DNA of 6,995 nucleotides. Source: JADHLK01 sp038131695 (GTDB taxonomy: Bacteria; Pseudomonadota; Alphaproteobacteria; Puniceispirillales; Puniceispirillaceae). The notes below the pieces were generated by a model. That model ran no database searches. It had not been told where the DNA came from and saw only the letters and a program-made list of their open reading frames with translations. The stretch is taken from NCBI GenBank assembly GCA_038131695.1, contig JAYPQA010000089.1, forward strand, positions 1 to 6,995, in the 5' to 3' direction. Both the position numbers and the translations under genes were made by a program. Numbering within the stretch: position 1 is the stretch's first letter; each line of letters begins with the position of its first letter. Below, piece after piece: positions 1 through 6,934 of this stretch.

Positions 1-1916
1 AATTCATGCAAAGGCGGGTCCAGCAGGCGGATGGTCACCGGCAGCCCGGCCATAATCTCAAATAATTCGGCAAAATCCGAGCGCTGCATGGGCAGCAGCT
101 TGGCCAGTGCCGCCTCGCGCCCCTCGGTGCTGTCAGCCATGATCATCTCGCGCATGGCGGTGATCCGGTCGGCGTCAAAGAACATATGCTCAGTCCGGCA
201 CAGGCCGATCCCCTCAGCCCCGAAATTGCGGGCGGTTCTGGCATCAGCCGGGGTTTCCGCATTGGTGCGAACACGCATCCGGCGGGCGGCATCTGCCCAG
301 CCCATCAGCGTGGCAAAACTGTCAGATAATTTTGGCTCCACCGTCGCTACCGCGCCCAGATAGACCTCTCCATTGCCGCCATCAAGGGTGATCACATCGC
401 CCTCAGCCAGCTCGGTCTGCCCGAATATCAGCTTGCCCGCCTTGGCATCAATCCGCAGATCACCGGCCCCGGATACGCAAGGCCGGCCCATGCCGCGGGC
501 AACCACCGCCGCATGGCTGGTCATGCCGCCGCGCGCAGTCAGGATACCGGCGGCCGCGTGCATCCCGTGAATATCCTCCGGGCTGGTTTCCAGCCGCACC
601 AGAATAACCTGCTCTCCCTGCCCGGCCAGCTGCTCAGCCTTGTCAGCTGTCATCGCAATAATGCCGGAGGCCGCCCCCGGGCTGGCCGGCAGGCCGCGCA
701 CCAGAATATTTTTCTCAGCCTTTGGATCAAGCGTGGGATGCAACAGCTGATCCAGCGCCTCAGGCTGCACCCGCAAAATCGCCTCCTCGCGGCTGATCAG
801 CCCTTCTTCGGCCATATCCACCGCAATTTTCAGCGCCGCCTCTGCGGTGCGCTTGCCATTGCGGGTTTGCAGCATATAGAGCTTGTTCTGCTGAACGGTG
901 AATTCCAGATCCTGCATATCGGTATAATGCTTTTCCAGAATTTCGCGCACCTCGGCCAGCTGCTGATAGACTTCCGGCATCACCTCTTCCATTGACAGCC
1001 CGTCTGCCCCGGCTTCCAGCCTGGCCGCCTTGGTCAGGGGGCCGGGCGTGCGGATACCGGCGACGACATCCTCACCCTGGGCATTGATCAGATATTCGCC
1101 ATAAAACAGGTTCGTGCCAACAGATGGGTCACGGGTACAGGCACCGCCGGTGGCGCAATCCTCACCCAGATTGCCGAACACCATCGCCTGCACATTCACC
1201 GCCGTGCCCCAGCTGGCCGGAATATCATTCAGCCGCCGATAGGTAATGGCGCGCTGGTTCATCCAGCTGGTAAAGACTGCCCCGACCGCACCCCAGAGCT
1301 GATCCATCGGGTCCTGCGGGAAACCGGCCCCGGTTTCCTCAGCGACCAGCTGCTTGTAGGTTTTGACCAGCGCTTGCAAATCTGTGGCATCCAGATCGGT
1401 ATCCGCCAGCACCCCCTTGGCCAGCTTGGCATCTTCCAGCGCATCCTCAAACAGGCCGTGATCCACCTCCAGCACCACATCTGAATACATCTGCACAAAG
1501 CGGCGATAGCTGTCATAGGCAAAGCGGGCATCACCCGATGATTTGGCCAGCCCTTCTGCCACCTCATCATTGAGGCCAAGATTGAGCACCGTATCCATCA
1601 TCCCCGGCATGGAGGCACGCGCCCCGGACCGCACCGAGAGCAAGAGCGGGTTTTTCGGGTCGGCAAATTTGCGGCCCGTCTCGGCTTCTATGGCTGCCAG
1701 CGCGGCCGCCACCTGTTCTGCCAGCTCTTCGGGATAGGTTTTGTCATGATCATAATACCAGCTGCACATCTCAGTGGTGATGGTAAAGCCAGGCGGAACC
1801 GGCAGGCCAATGCTGGACATTTCGGCCAGATTGGCCCCCTTGCCGCCGAGCAGGTTTCGCATGGAGGCATCGCCATCACAGCCATTGCTGCCGAAAGAAT
1901 AGACCCATTTTGTCAT
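1..1916 (-). CDS. ppdK: Pyruvate, phosphate dikinase (C-terminus cut off by the window edge)
   Basis: This enzyme interconverts ATP + phosphate + pyruvate and AMP + diphosphate + PEP in the cytoplasm, linking glycolysis and gluconeogenesis. I followed 638 uninterrupted codons from ATG 1916-1914. The N-terminal ATP-grasp part carries GGKGANLAEM (about residues 24-33, with Lys26) and SVRSGARASMPGMMDT (from about residue 94, with Arg96). The nucleotide-binding DLEF and LQTRNGKRT motifs follow at about 336-357. The central phosphohistidine domain has GGMTSHAAVVARG with catalytic His468. The start of the PEP/pyruvate barrel has GLCRTEHMF (Arg574) and TIRLLDPPLHEF (Arg630). Numbering runs about 13-15 ahead of the Clostridium symbiosum enzyme. 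Some 240-250 C-terminal residues, including the catalytic cysteine, lie outside the window. Usual family text TGVAFTRNPSTG reads TGGACTRDPSVG here, a mild divergence. The gene starts 40 bases after glyS, with AAGG 6 bases and AGGAG 12 bases upstream of the ATG. It is probably the last gene of the glyQS operon visible here. Confidence 0.97.
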   Translation of the reverse strand, partial: MTKWVYSFGSNGCDGDASMRNLLGGKGANLAEMSSIGLPVPPGFTITTEMCSWYYDHDKTYPEELAEQVAAALAAIEAETGRKFADPKNPLLLSVRSGARASMPGMMDTVLNLGLNDEVAEGLAKSSGDARFAYDSYRRFVQMYSDVVLEVDHGLFEDALEDAKLAKGVLADTDLDATDLQALVKTYKQLVAEETGAGFPQDPMDQLWGAVGAVFTSWMNQRAITYRRLNDIPASWGTAVNVQAMVFGNLGEDCATGGACTRDPSVGTNLFYGEYLINAQGEDVVAGIRTPGPLTKAARLEAGADGLSMEEVMPEVYQQLAEVREILEKHYTDMQDLEFTVQQNKLYMLQTRNGKRTAEAALKIAVDMAEEGLISREEAILRVQPEALDQLLHPTLDPKAEKNILVRGLPASPGAASGIIAMTADKAEQLAGQGEQVILVRLETSPEDIHGMHAAAGILTARGGMTSHAAVVARGMGRPCVSGAGDLRIDAKAGKLIFGQTELAEGDVITLDGGNGEVYLGAVATVEPKLSDSFATLMGWADAARRMRVRTNAETPADARTARNFGAEGIGLCRTEHMFFDADRITAMREMIMADSTEGREAALAKLLPMQRSDFAELFEIMAGLPVTIRLLDPPLHE

Positions 1917-1956
1917 TGCCTACCTTGTCTCCTCTTATCTGACCGGTTCTTGGCCG

Positions 1957-4029
1957 CTAGCGTTCCACCTTTGAAAAATCCGCAATCTGCATCATGCGCT
2001 GGTTGATCATCTGTAACAGGCCCAGCCTGTTCTGCCGCACCTCCAGGCGATCATCATTGACGATGACGGCCTCAAAAAACTGGTTGATAGGCCCTTCCAG
2101 ACCAGCCAACGCATCCATCTGGCGCGCTAGCCCGTCTGTATCGCTGACTATTCCATCCGGCAAGGCCAGCACGGCCGCCAGCAAGGATTTTTCCGCCTCT
2201 GTTTCAAACAGCGTTTCATCCGGCTCTGGCAGGGCCTGATCCTGTTTTTTCAGCTCGGCGGCCAGAATATTGCCCGCCCGGCGGAAACCGGCCATCAGCG
2301 CCGCGCCCTGCTGGCTGTCCAGTACCTGGTCCAGCGCCTTGGCTCGCGCGATCTGCAAGCCAATATCGCCAATATCTCCGGGGCGCAGCGCGGCGGCCAC
2401 CCGGTCATGGGCCAGCCCGCCCTCGCGCAGGCGCACCGCCAGCCGGTCGGTGACAAAGCCGGGCAAATCCGCATCAGCCTGATCAAAGCCGTGCAGCTTT
2501 GCGGCCTTGCGGAACAGGGCGCCCAGATCGAGGCGCAGCTCCCCCTCATCCAATATCCGCAAGATAGCCAGCGCCGCCCGCCGCAGCGCAAAGGGATCGC
2601 GTGATCCGGTCGGCTTTTGGCCAATCCCGAAAAAACCGACCAGCGTATCTATCTTGTCAGCAAGGGAAACCGCCAGACCTTCCGGGGTCGCGGGCAGGCG
2701 GTCCTGCGGGCCTTGCGGGCGGTAATGTTCAGAAATGGCAAGGGCAATTTTCTCATCCAGCCCGTGATGCCGGGCATAATGCCCGCCCATAATCCCCTGC
2801 AATTCAGGAAATTCGCCCACCATGCCGGAAACCAGATCGGCCTTGGCCAGCCGCGCCGCCTTTGCCGCCGCCTCGCCATCAATCCCCGGAATATGGGCCG
2901 CCAGCTCGCTGGCCAGCTCTGGCAGGCGGCGGGCCTTGTCACCCACCGAGCCCAGCCCCTCATAAAAGGTGACCTTGTCCAGCCGGGCGACCCATTCCTC
3001 CAGCTCTGCCTTTTTATCCTGCTCCCAGAAAAAGGCCGCATCAGACAGGCGGGCGCGCAGGACGCGTTCATTGCCGGCCGCTATCAGCTGGTCATTTTCA
3101 GCCCCTGAGTCCGCATCTGAGAGGCGATTGGCCACTGTCAGGAATATCGGGGCCACCGCCCCGGCCTTGTCCAGCGTGGCGAAATATTTTTGATGCACCC
3201 GCATGGAGGTTACCAGCACCTCTCCCGGCAGGGCCATGAATTCAGAATCGATCCGCCCGGCAATGACATTCGGCCATTCCGCCAGCCCCACCACCTCATC
3301 CAGCAGCGCGCTGTCCGGTTTCACCGCCAGCCCCTTGCCCGCCGCGATGCTATCTGCCTGCTCCATAATCGTCTGGCGGCGTTCGGCGGCATCCACCAGC
3401 ACATAAGCCTGCTTCATATCAGCGATATAGCTGTCCATATCGGATAGCGGGACCGGTTTTTTATGATGGAAGCGATGGCCGCTGCTGGCCGCCCCGAAGG
3501 CCAGCTCCATTCCGCCGCCCAGATCAAGGCGGCCCTTCACCGGCTGGCCATCCAGCAGCACCGAAACCGCGTGTAGCGGGCGCACCCAGGCCATCCGGCC
3601 TGTTCCCCAGCGCTGGGATTTTGGCCAGGGAAACCGGCCCAGAATATCCTGCACCACCTCTGGCAGCAGGGCGGCCAGCGTCTGGCCCGGCTGGCTGATG
3701 CGGGCAAAATAGAAGCTGCCCTTTTCCGTCTCGCGCAAGTCCAGCTGATCGCGCGCCAGCCCGGCACTGGCACAAAAACCGTCAATCGCCTTGTCCGGGG
3801 CATCGCTGCGCGGCCCGCGTCTTTCTTCTTCAATATCGGGCTGGCTGGCGGCCAGACCGTCAATTTCCAGGGCCAGATGACAGGGCCCGGCCAGATGGCG
3901 CGCCGCCCCCGGAGACAGGCGGGCCTCGCTCAAGGCTTCGATAAAAAGCCGTTCCAGATCGCGCCCGGCCGCGGCCTGCATACGGGCCGGAATTTCCTCT
4001 TGTGTCACTTCGATAAAGAGCCGGGTCAT
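1957..4029 (-). CDS. glyS: Glycine--tRNA ligase beta subunit
   Basis: This is the large subunit of the alpha2beta2 bacterial glycyl-tRNA synthetase, which works with GlyQ to attach glycine to tRNA-Gly. The beta subunit binds the tRNA. The frame is intact at 690 residues, close to the usual 680-700. The N-terminus MTRLFIEVTQEEIPARMQA is the classic GlyS opening. Other family stretches are VTSMRVHQKYFATL (about 273-286), SGMVGEFPELQGIMGGHYA (401-419), SLADKIDTLVGFFGIG (455-470) and SRDPFALRRAALAILRIL (476-493), the middle ones in the HD-like region. The C-terminal helical anticodon-binding part ends with FFEAVIVNDDRLEVRQNRL (651-669). The ATG at 4029 overlaps the presumed glyQ stop as ATGA, and GAGGA (4039-4043) lies 9 bases upstream, so the start is well placed and translational coupling to glyQ is likely. 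The frame shows none of the damage seen in glyQ. Confidence 0.97.
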   Translation of the reverse strand: MTRLFIEVTQEEIPARMQAAAGRDLERLFIEALSEARLSPGAARHLAGPCHLALEIDGLAASQPDIEEERRGPRSDAPDKAIDGFCASAGLARDQLDLRETEKGSFYFARISQPGQTLAALLPEVVQDILGRFPWPKSQRWGTGRMAWVRPLHAVSVLLDGQPVKGRLDLGGGMELAFGAASSGHRFHHKKPVPLSDMDSYIADMKQAYVLVDAAERRQTIMEQADSIAAGKGLAVKPDSALLDEVVGLAEWPNVIAGRIDSEFMALPGEVLVTSMRVHQKYFATLDKAGAVAPIFLTVANRLSDADSGAENDQLIAAGNERVLRARLSDAAFFWEQDKKAELEEWVARLDKVTFYEGLGSVGDKARRLPELASELAAHIPGIDGEAAAKAARLAKADLVSGMVGEFPELQGIMGGHYARHHGLDEKIALAISEHYRPQGPQDRLPATPEGLAVSLADKIDTLVGFFGIGQKPTGSRDPFALRRAALAILRILDEGELRLDLGALFRKAAKLHGFDQADADLPGFVTDRLAVRLREGGLAHDRVAAALRPGDIGDIGLQIARAKALDQVLDSQQGAALMAGFRRAGNILAAELKKQDQALPEPDETLFETEAEKSLLAAVLALPDGIVSDTDGLARQMDALAGLEGPINQFFEAVIVNDDRLEVRQNRLGLLQMINQRMMQIADFSKVER

Positions 4030-4898
4030 GACGCGCTATCCTCGCTGCCAATCCAGGCCTCACAACAGCCCTTGCCAGCTGGCGCACCGCCCGATATAGG
4101 CTTGCCGCTCGGTGACCGAAATCACCCCCTGGCATCCAGCAGATTGAACAGATGGCTGGCCTTCATACATTGATCATAGGCCGGCAGGGCCAGGGGCGGG
4201 CTGTGTCCCAGCAAGCGGGCGCATTCCGCCTCGGCATCGCGGAAATGGGCAAACAGCATTTCGTCTCAGCCAGATCAAAACGCTGGAAATTCGCGTTCCG
4301 CGCGCAGGAAAATATCGCCATAGAGCTTGCCGCCCTGATCAGCTGGCACGCCGTCCCAATCCAGCTGATAGACATTGTCGATGCCTTGAATAAACATGGC
4401 CAGCCGCTCCAGCCTGTAGGTCAGCTCCAGCGGCACCGGATCACATTCGATCCCGCCCACTTGCTGAAAATAGGTGAATTGCGAGACTTCCATCCTGTCG
4501 CACCACACCTCCCAGCCCAGCCCCCAGGCCCCAGCGTCGGCGATTCCCAGTCATCCTCAACAAAGCGGATATCATGCCGGTCCACATCCAGGCCAATCGC
4601 TGCCAAGGATCCCAGATACAAATCCTGAGAGTCCGGCGGCGAGGGCTTCATGATGGTCTGGAACTGGTAATAATGCTGCAAACGGTTCGGGTTTTCCCAT
4701 AGCGGCCATCTGTGGGACGGCGCGAGGGCTGGACATAGGCGGCGTTCCAGACAGCATCCGGGCCCAGCGCCCGCAAGGTTGTGGCCGATGAAAGGTGCCG
4801 GCCCCCACTTCCATATCATAGGGCTGAAGAATGACGCAGCCCTGATCGGCCCAGTAGCGCTGAAGATTGAGAATGATCGACTGAAAATCCGTGCGCAT
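4026..4898 (-). pseudogene. glyQ: Glycine--tRNA ligase alpha subunit, reading frame broken by about eight indels (probably sequence errors)
   Basis: GlyQ is the catalytic class II subunit that activates glycine with ATP and pairs with GlyS. Conserved pieces appear in order but in different frames: LQRYWADQGCVILQPYDMEV, then QPSRRPTDGRYG, ENPNRLQHYYQFQ, DIRFVEDDWESPTLG, MEVSQFTYFQQVGG, LTYRLERLAMFIQG, HLFNLLDAR and VISVTERQAYIG. Repair needs one extra base near each of 4787, 4696-4698, 4529-4532, 4262, 4125-4129, 4087-4088 and 4065-4068. One further change is needed near 4277-4286: either one surplus base, or about five missing bases that would restore the usual Asn-Phe. The repaired product would be about 292-294 residues, normal for the family, ending in TGA (4028-4026) inside the glyS start. 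The sequence between breaks is well conserved, so error is more likely than decay. ATG 4898 is the only ATG just before the conserved start. It has no clear Shine-Dalgarno, so the true start is less certain. The stretch LGPDAVWNAAY seems one residue longer than usual. Confidence 0.93.
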
Positions 4899-5014
4899 CA
4901 GATCAAAGGCATCCGGCAAAATTGAGATGGCCGGACAGTAGCCAAATAAGAGGCCAAAATCAACACCGCCTCCGCTTCTGCCCAATCATTTGGCACCCCA
5001 TTTGGCGCCCTCAT
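4898..5014 (-). other. glyQ leader with a possible 38-codon coupled ORF
   Basis: The 112 bases between the small membrane protein and glyQ hold one open frame of 38 codons, beginning MRAPNGVPNDWAEAEAV. Its ATG (5014-5012) overlaps the upstream stop as ATGA. Its TGA (4900-4898) overlaps the glyQ start as TGATG. No Shine-Dalgarno precedes the ATG, and I recognise no family. Part of the frame lies in the tandem repeat at 4986-5023. It could be a short coupling peptide that feeds ribosomes into glyQ, or chance in a GC-rich leader. The nearby indel cluster means the frame itself could be wrong. I favour chance, with low confidence in a gene. Confidence 0.2.
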
Positions 5015-5023
5015 TTGGTGACC
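4986..5023. repeat. Three-copy degenerate tandem repeat of 12-13 bases
   Basis: On the plus strand the copies are TCATTTGGCACC (4986-4997), CCATTTGGCGCCC (4998-5010) and TCATTTGGTGACC (5011-5023). All share the core CATTTGG (CCAAATG on the coding strand). The last copy contains the final codons and stop of the small membrane protein, and the other two sit in the glyQ leader. This looks like local duplication of the gene end. I see no known operator in it. Confidence 0.6.
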
Positions 5024-5232
5024 GGGCAATCCGGCTTGTTACAGCCTGCCCGGCTGACAAAGGCCCCGCACGCATCGCATTGCGTCATCTCCAGCTCATC
5101 CTGCGGCTGCTGCTGCTCCGCCTTTGGCGCGGCTGGCCCCTGATTGCGGCGTTTTTCAATGACCCGGAAAACCATCCAGACCGCCCAGAGAATCACGGCC
5201 AGCCAAAACAGCTTGCCTACTGAAAACAACAT
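5011..5232 (-). CDS. Small membrane-anchored protein with a four-cysteine, zinc-ribbon-like tail
   Basis: The protein has 73 residues. Residues 8-25 (LFWLAVILWAVWMVFRVI) form one hydrophobic helix. A basic stop-transfer patch EKRRN and a Pro/Gln-rich linker follow. The C-terminal region has Cys52, Cys55, Cys64 and Cys69, in CDACGAFVSRAGCNKPDC (CX2C-X8-CX4C), which could hold a metal ion. The helix followed by positive charges suggests a cytoplasmic tail. The layout resembles short proteins of the PP0621 type (N-terminal helix, C-terminal CxxCG), but I cannot confirm membership and the function is unknown. It starts 21 bases after the sppA stop. AGGAG (5243-5247) lies 10 bases before the ATG, so it is probably a real, co-transcribed gene. 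Its stop lies in the tandem repeat. Confidence 0.75.
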   Translation of the reverse strand: MLFSVGKLFWLAVILWAVWMVFRVIEKRRNQGPAAPKAEQQQPQDELEMTQCDACGAFVSRAGCNKPDCPVTK

Positions 5233-5253
5233 TAAACCCCTGCTCCTCTCTGC

Positions 5254-6096
5254 CTAGAGGCCCAGCCGGGCCCACCAGTATCTCTGTTCGGCCGAGGCCA
5301 GCAGCGATTCGGCTGCCAGACCGGCCGCATCAGCGCGCATTTCAGCGGCCATGCCGGGCAGGCCGAAACGCTTGCGCGGCGTGACAGATACAATATCAAG
5401 CTCCGCCCCGAATTTTTCTTCCAGAATGCTGTGCATCGCCCCCAGCTTGTCCACCAGCCCCAGCTCTGCCGCCTGGCGCCCGGTCCAGAAAGAGCCGTCA
5501 AACAGGGGCGGGCCATCCTGTGCCAGCCTGCTGCCCCGCCGCTGCTGAACCCAGTCAATAAATTGGCGGTGGATATCTTCTTGCAATGCTTTCAGCCGCG
5601 CCACATCTTCGGGCTTTTCCGGCTGGAACGGATCAAGAATCGATTTTGACTCCCCGGCTGTATAGACGCGCCGCTCCACCCCTATCTTGGCCAGCGCATC
5701 GGGAAAGCCAAAACCGGCAGAAATAACGCCTATAGACCCGATGATGGAACTGGCATGGGCATAAATCTCATCTGCCGAGGCAGCCAGCCAATAGCCGCCA
5801 GAGGCGGCCGCATCCTCGCAAAAAGCCAGCACCGGCCGGTCATGCTTTCGGGCCAGCTGGCGAATGCGTGTGCCGATCAGCGCAGACTGCACCGGCGAGC
5901 CGCCGGGCGAATTGACCGACAGCACAACCGCCTCTGCGCCTTTCATCCGAAAGGCTTTTTTCAGCATCGGCTCCACCGCCTCCAGATTGAGGCCGCGGCG
6001 CAAGGGCGAGCCAGCCGGGCTGATCACCCCATGCAGCCGCACCAGCGCCACCCTCGGGCGGTTTTTCTGCCAGAATTTGAAACGCCAACGCGCCAT
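5254..6096 (-). CDS. sppA: S49 family peptidase (short SppA-like signal peptide peptidase)
   Basis: This is a serine protease of the ClpP/crotonase fold using a Ser-Lys dyad. Family members cut leftover signal peptides and other membrane-associated peptides. The protein has 280 residues. The fold opens with VALVRLHGVI (about 16-25), then AVVLSVNSPGGSP (56-68, the oxyanion region). Next comes CEDAAASGGYWLAASADEI with the likely nucleophile Ser99, then SIIGSIGVIS (117-126), and YTAGESKSILDPF with the likely base Lys151. One catalytic domain of this length matches short SppA forms rather than the two-domain E. coli enzyme. There is no clear N-terminal membrane helix (MARWRFKFWQKNRPRVALV), so membrane attachment is not evident. 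I chose ATG 6096 because AAGGA (6104-6108) lies 7 bases upstream. The frame stays open to about 6201 but would then overlap the previous gene with unlike residues. It lies 43 bases after the methyltransferase gene. Confidence 0.93.
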   Translation of the reverse strand: MARWRFKFWQKNRPRVALVRLHGVISPAGSPLRRGLNLEAVEPMLKKAFRMKGAEAVVLSVNSPGGSPVQSALIGTRIRQLARKHDRPVLAFCEDAAASGGYWLAASADEIYAHASSIIGSIGVISAGFGFPDALAKIGVERRVYTAGESKSILDPFQPEKPEDVARLKALQEDIHRQFIDWVQQRRGSRLAQDGPPLFDGSFWTGRQAAELGLVDKLGAMHSILEEKFGAELDIVSVTPRKRFGLPGMAAEMRADAAGLAAESLLASAEQRYWWARLGL

Positions 6097-6103
6097 TCCT
6101 GTA

Positions 6104-6108
6104 TCCTT
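6104..6108 (-). promoter_or_regulatory. Ribosome binding site that decides the sppA start
   Basis: The coding strand reads AAGGA here, 7 bases before ATG 6096. This favours that start over in-frame upstream candidates, which would extend the protein into the previous gene. Confidence 0.6.
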
Positions 6109-6139
6109 TTTCTGGCTCCCTTTATTTTTGGGGCCGTTA

Positions 6140-6934
6140 TCAATCCTGCCTTGTGCGGCCTGACAGGCGCGGGCGCGGAACGCCCGGATGCGCCAGATCA
6201 AGCGGCTGTCCTTTCATAACCTGCTGGGCCTCATTGGTCAAAGACCCATCCAGATTGTGCAACACCATTCCGGGCAGCAAAGCCCCGCCCCCGGCCACCC
6301 CCTTGCGGGCGGTGATAAGTGTGCGAATGGCCGGGGCAGTGCGGGCTGGCCAGAGCGGAAATTGCACAATCTCTCCGGCCTTGCCATATAGCGCGGCCAG
6401 CACCTCATCCGCGCGATCCGACCGGCAAATAAAGCTGAGCCGCCCCTTTGGCTTGAGCGCGTTGAGACCAGCCGCCACCCAATCTGCCAGCGAGGGGCCG
6501 TCACCCTGATGGGCGAGGGCCCGGCGGCGGTCAGACGGGCGCGTGCCGCCCGGCTGGTGAAAGGGGGGATTGGCGACCAGCTGATCAAAACTGCCAGCCA
6601 GAACCGGCGGCAGGCTGGTAATATCAGCCTCCAGCGCGCGGATTTTCCCGGCGCGTCCATTGGCCTGAATATTGCTGGCCAGCAATTCAGCCAGACCCGG
6701 GTCTTTTTCGACCGCCGTTATCTGATAATCCGGCAGCCGCCAGTTAACCCCCAGAGCCACCGCCCCGGCCCCGGCCCCCATATCCAGCAACCGGCCCTGC
6801 CCGGCCGGAACCGATGCGGCCAGAAACACCGCATCCGTGCCAAAACGATAGCCCTTGACAGGCTGGCGCAGCTGCACCGCCTGATCAAAAATATAATCGG
6901 TGGTTGTTTCCTCTGCGGGCGGGCGATCAGTCAT
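6140..6934 (-). CDS. Class I SAM-dependent methyltransferase, COG4123/TrmN6-like N6-adenine type
   Basis: The protein has 264 residues. The opening FDQAVQLRQPVKGYRFGTDAVFLAA (16-40, quoted for its QPxxGYRFGTD pattern) is typical of the COG4123 group. SAM motif I is LLDMGAGAGAVAL (49-61). VEKDPGLAELL (75-85) supplies the acidic ribose-binding Glu76. The catalytic NPPF is at 122-125 (VANPPFHQPGG), a motif of enzymes that methylate an exocyclic amino group such as N6 of adenine. KPKGRLSFI (161-169) is a late strand of the fold. The E. coli relative TrmN6 (YfiC) modifies A37 of tRNA1(Val). That substrate is only a guess here, so I give no symbol. I chose ATG 6934 because AGGA (6940-6943) lies 5 bases upstream. 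ATG 6937 is also possible. The start overlaps the previous gene's stop by 8 bases, suggesting coupling. Confidence 0.88.
   Translation of the reverse strand: MTDRPPAEETTTDYIFDQAVQLRQPVKGYRFGTDAVFLAASVPAGQGRLLDMGAGAGAVALGVNWRLPDYQITAVEKDPGLAELLASNIQANGRAGKIRALEADITSLPPVLAGSFDQLVANPPFHQPGGTRPSDRRRALAHQGDGPSLADWVAAGLNALKPKGRLSFICRSDRADEVLAALYGKAGEIVQFPLWPARTAPAIRTLITARKGVAGGGALLPGMVLHNLDGSLTNEAQQVMKGQPLDLAHPGVPRPRLSGRTRQD

Noticed and set aside
31..995. Open frames on the plus strand opposite ppdK
   Set aside because: They are antisense shadows of a conserved minus-strand coding sequence and resemble no protein. GC-rich coding DNA commonly leaves such frames open.
1917..1956. Terminator or promoter between glyS and ppdK
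   Set aside because: The 40-base gap holds ribosome-binding sequences, but I see no stem-loop with a T-run and no convincing -35/-10 pair.
2617..3108. Plus-strand frame of 163 codons opposite glyS
   Set aside because: It lies wholly inside an intact, recognisable glyS on the other strand, with no ribosome site or family signal.
3860..4135. Alternative C-terminus of GlyQ running on into glyS
   Set aside because: This frame continues about 170 bases into glyS in a sequence unlike any GlyQ end. One restored base gives a stop overlapping the glyS ATG, which is far more natural.
4060..4790. Programmed ribosomal frameshifting in glyQ
   Set aside because: About eight shifts in one gene, without slippery heptamers and with mixed flanking contexts, cannot be programmed recoding.
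4788..4985. Earlier non-ATG start for glyQ at 4985
   Set aside because: The start would be TTG without a suitable ribosome site, and the added residues are Gly-rich text unlike GlyQ N-termini.
5755..6219. Plus-strand frame of 154 codons opposite sppA
   Set aside because: It is antisense to a peptidase with visible catalytic motifs, and its composition is that of a shadow frame.
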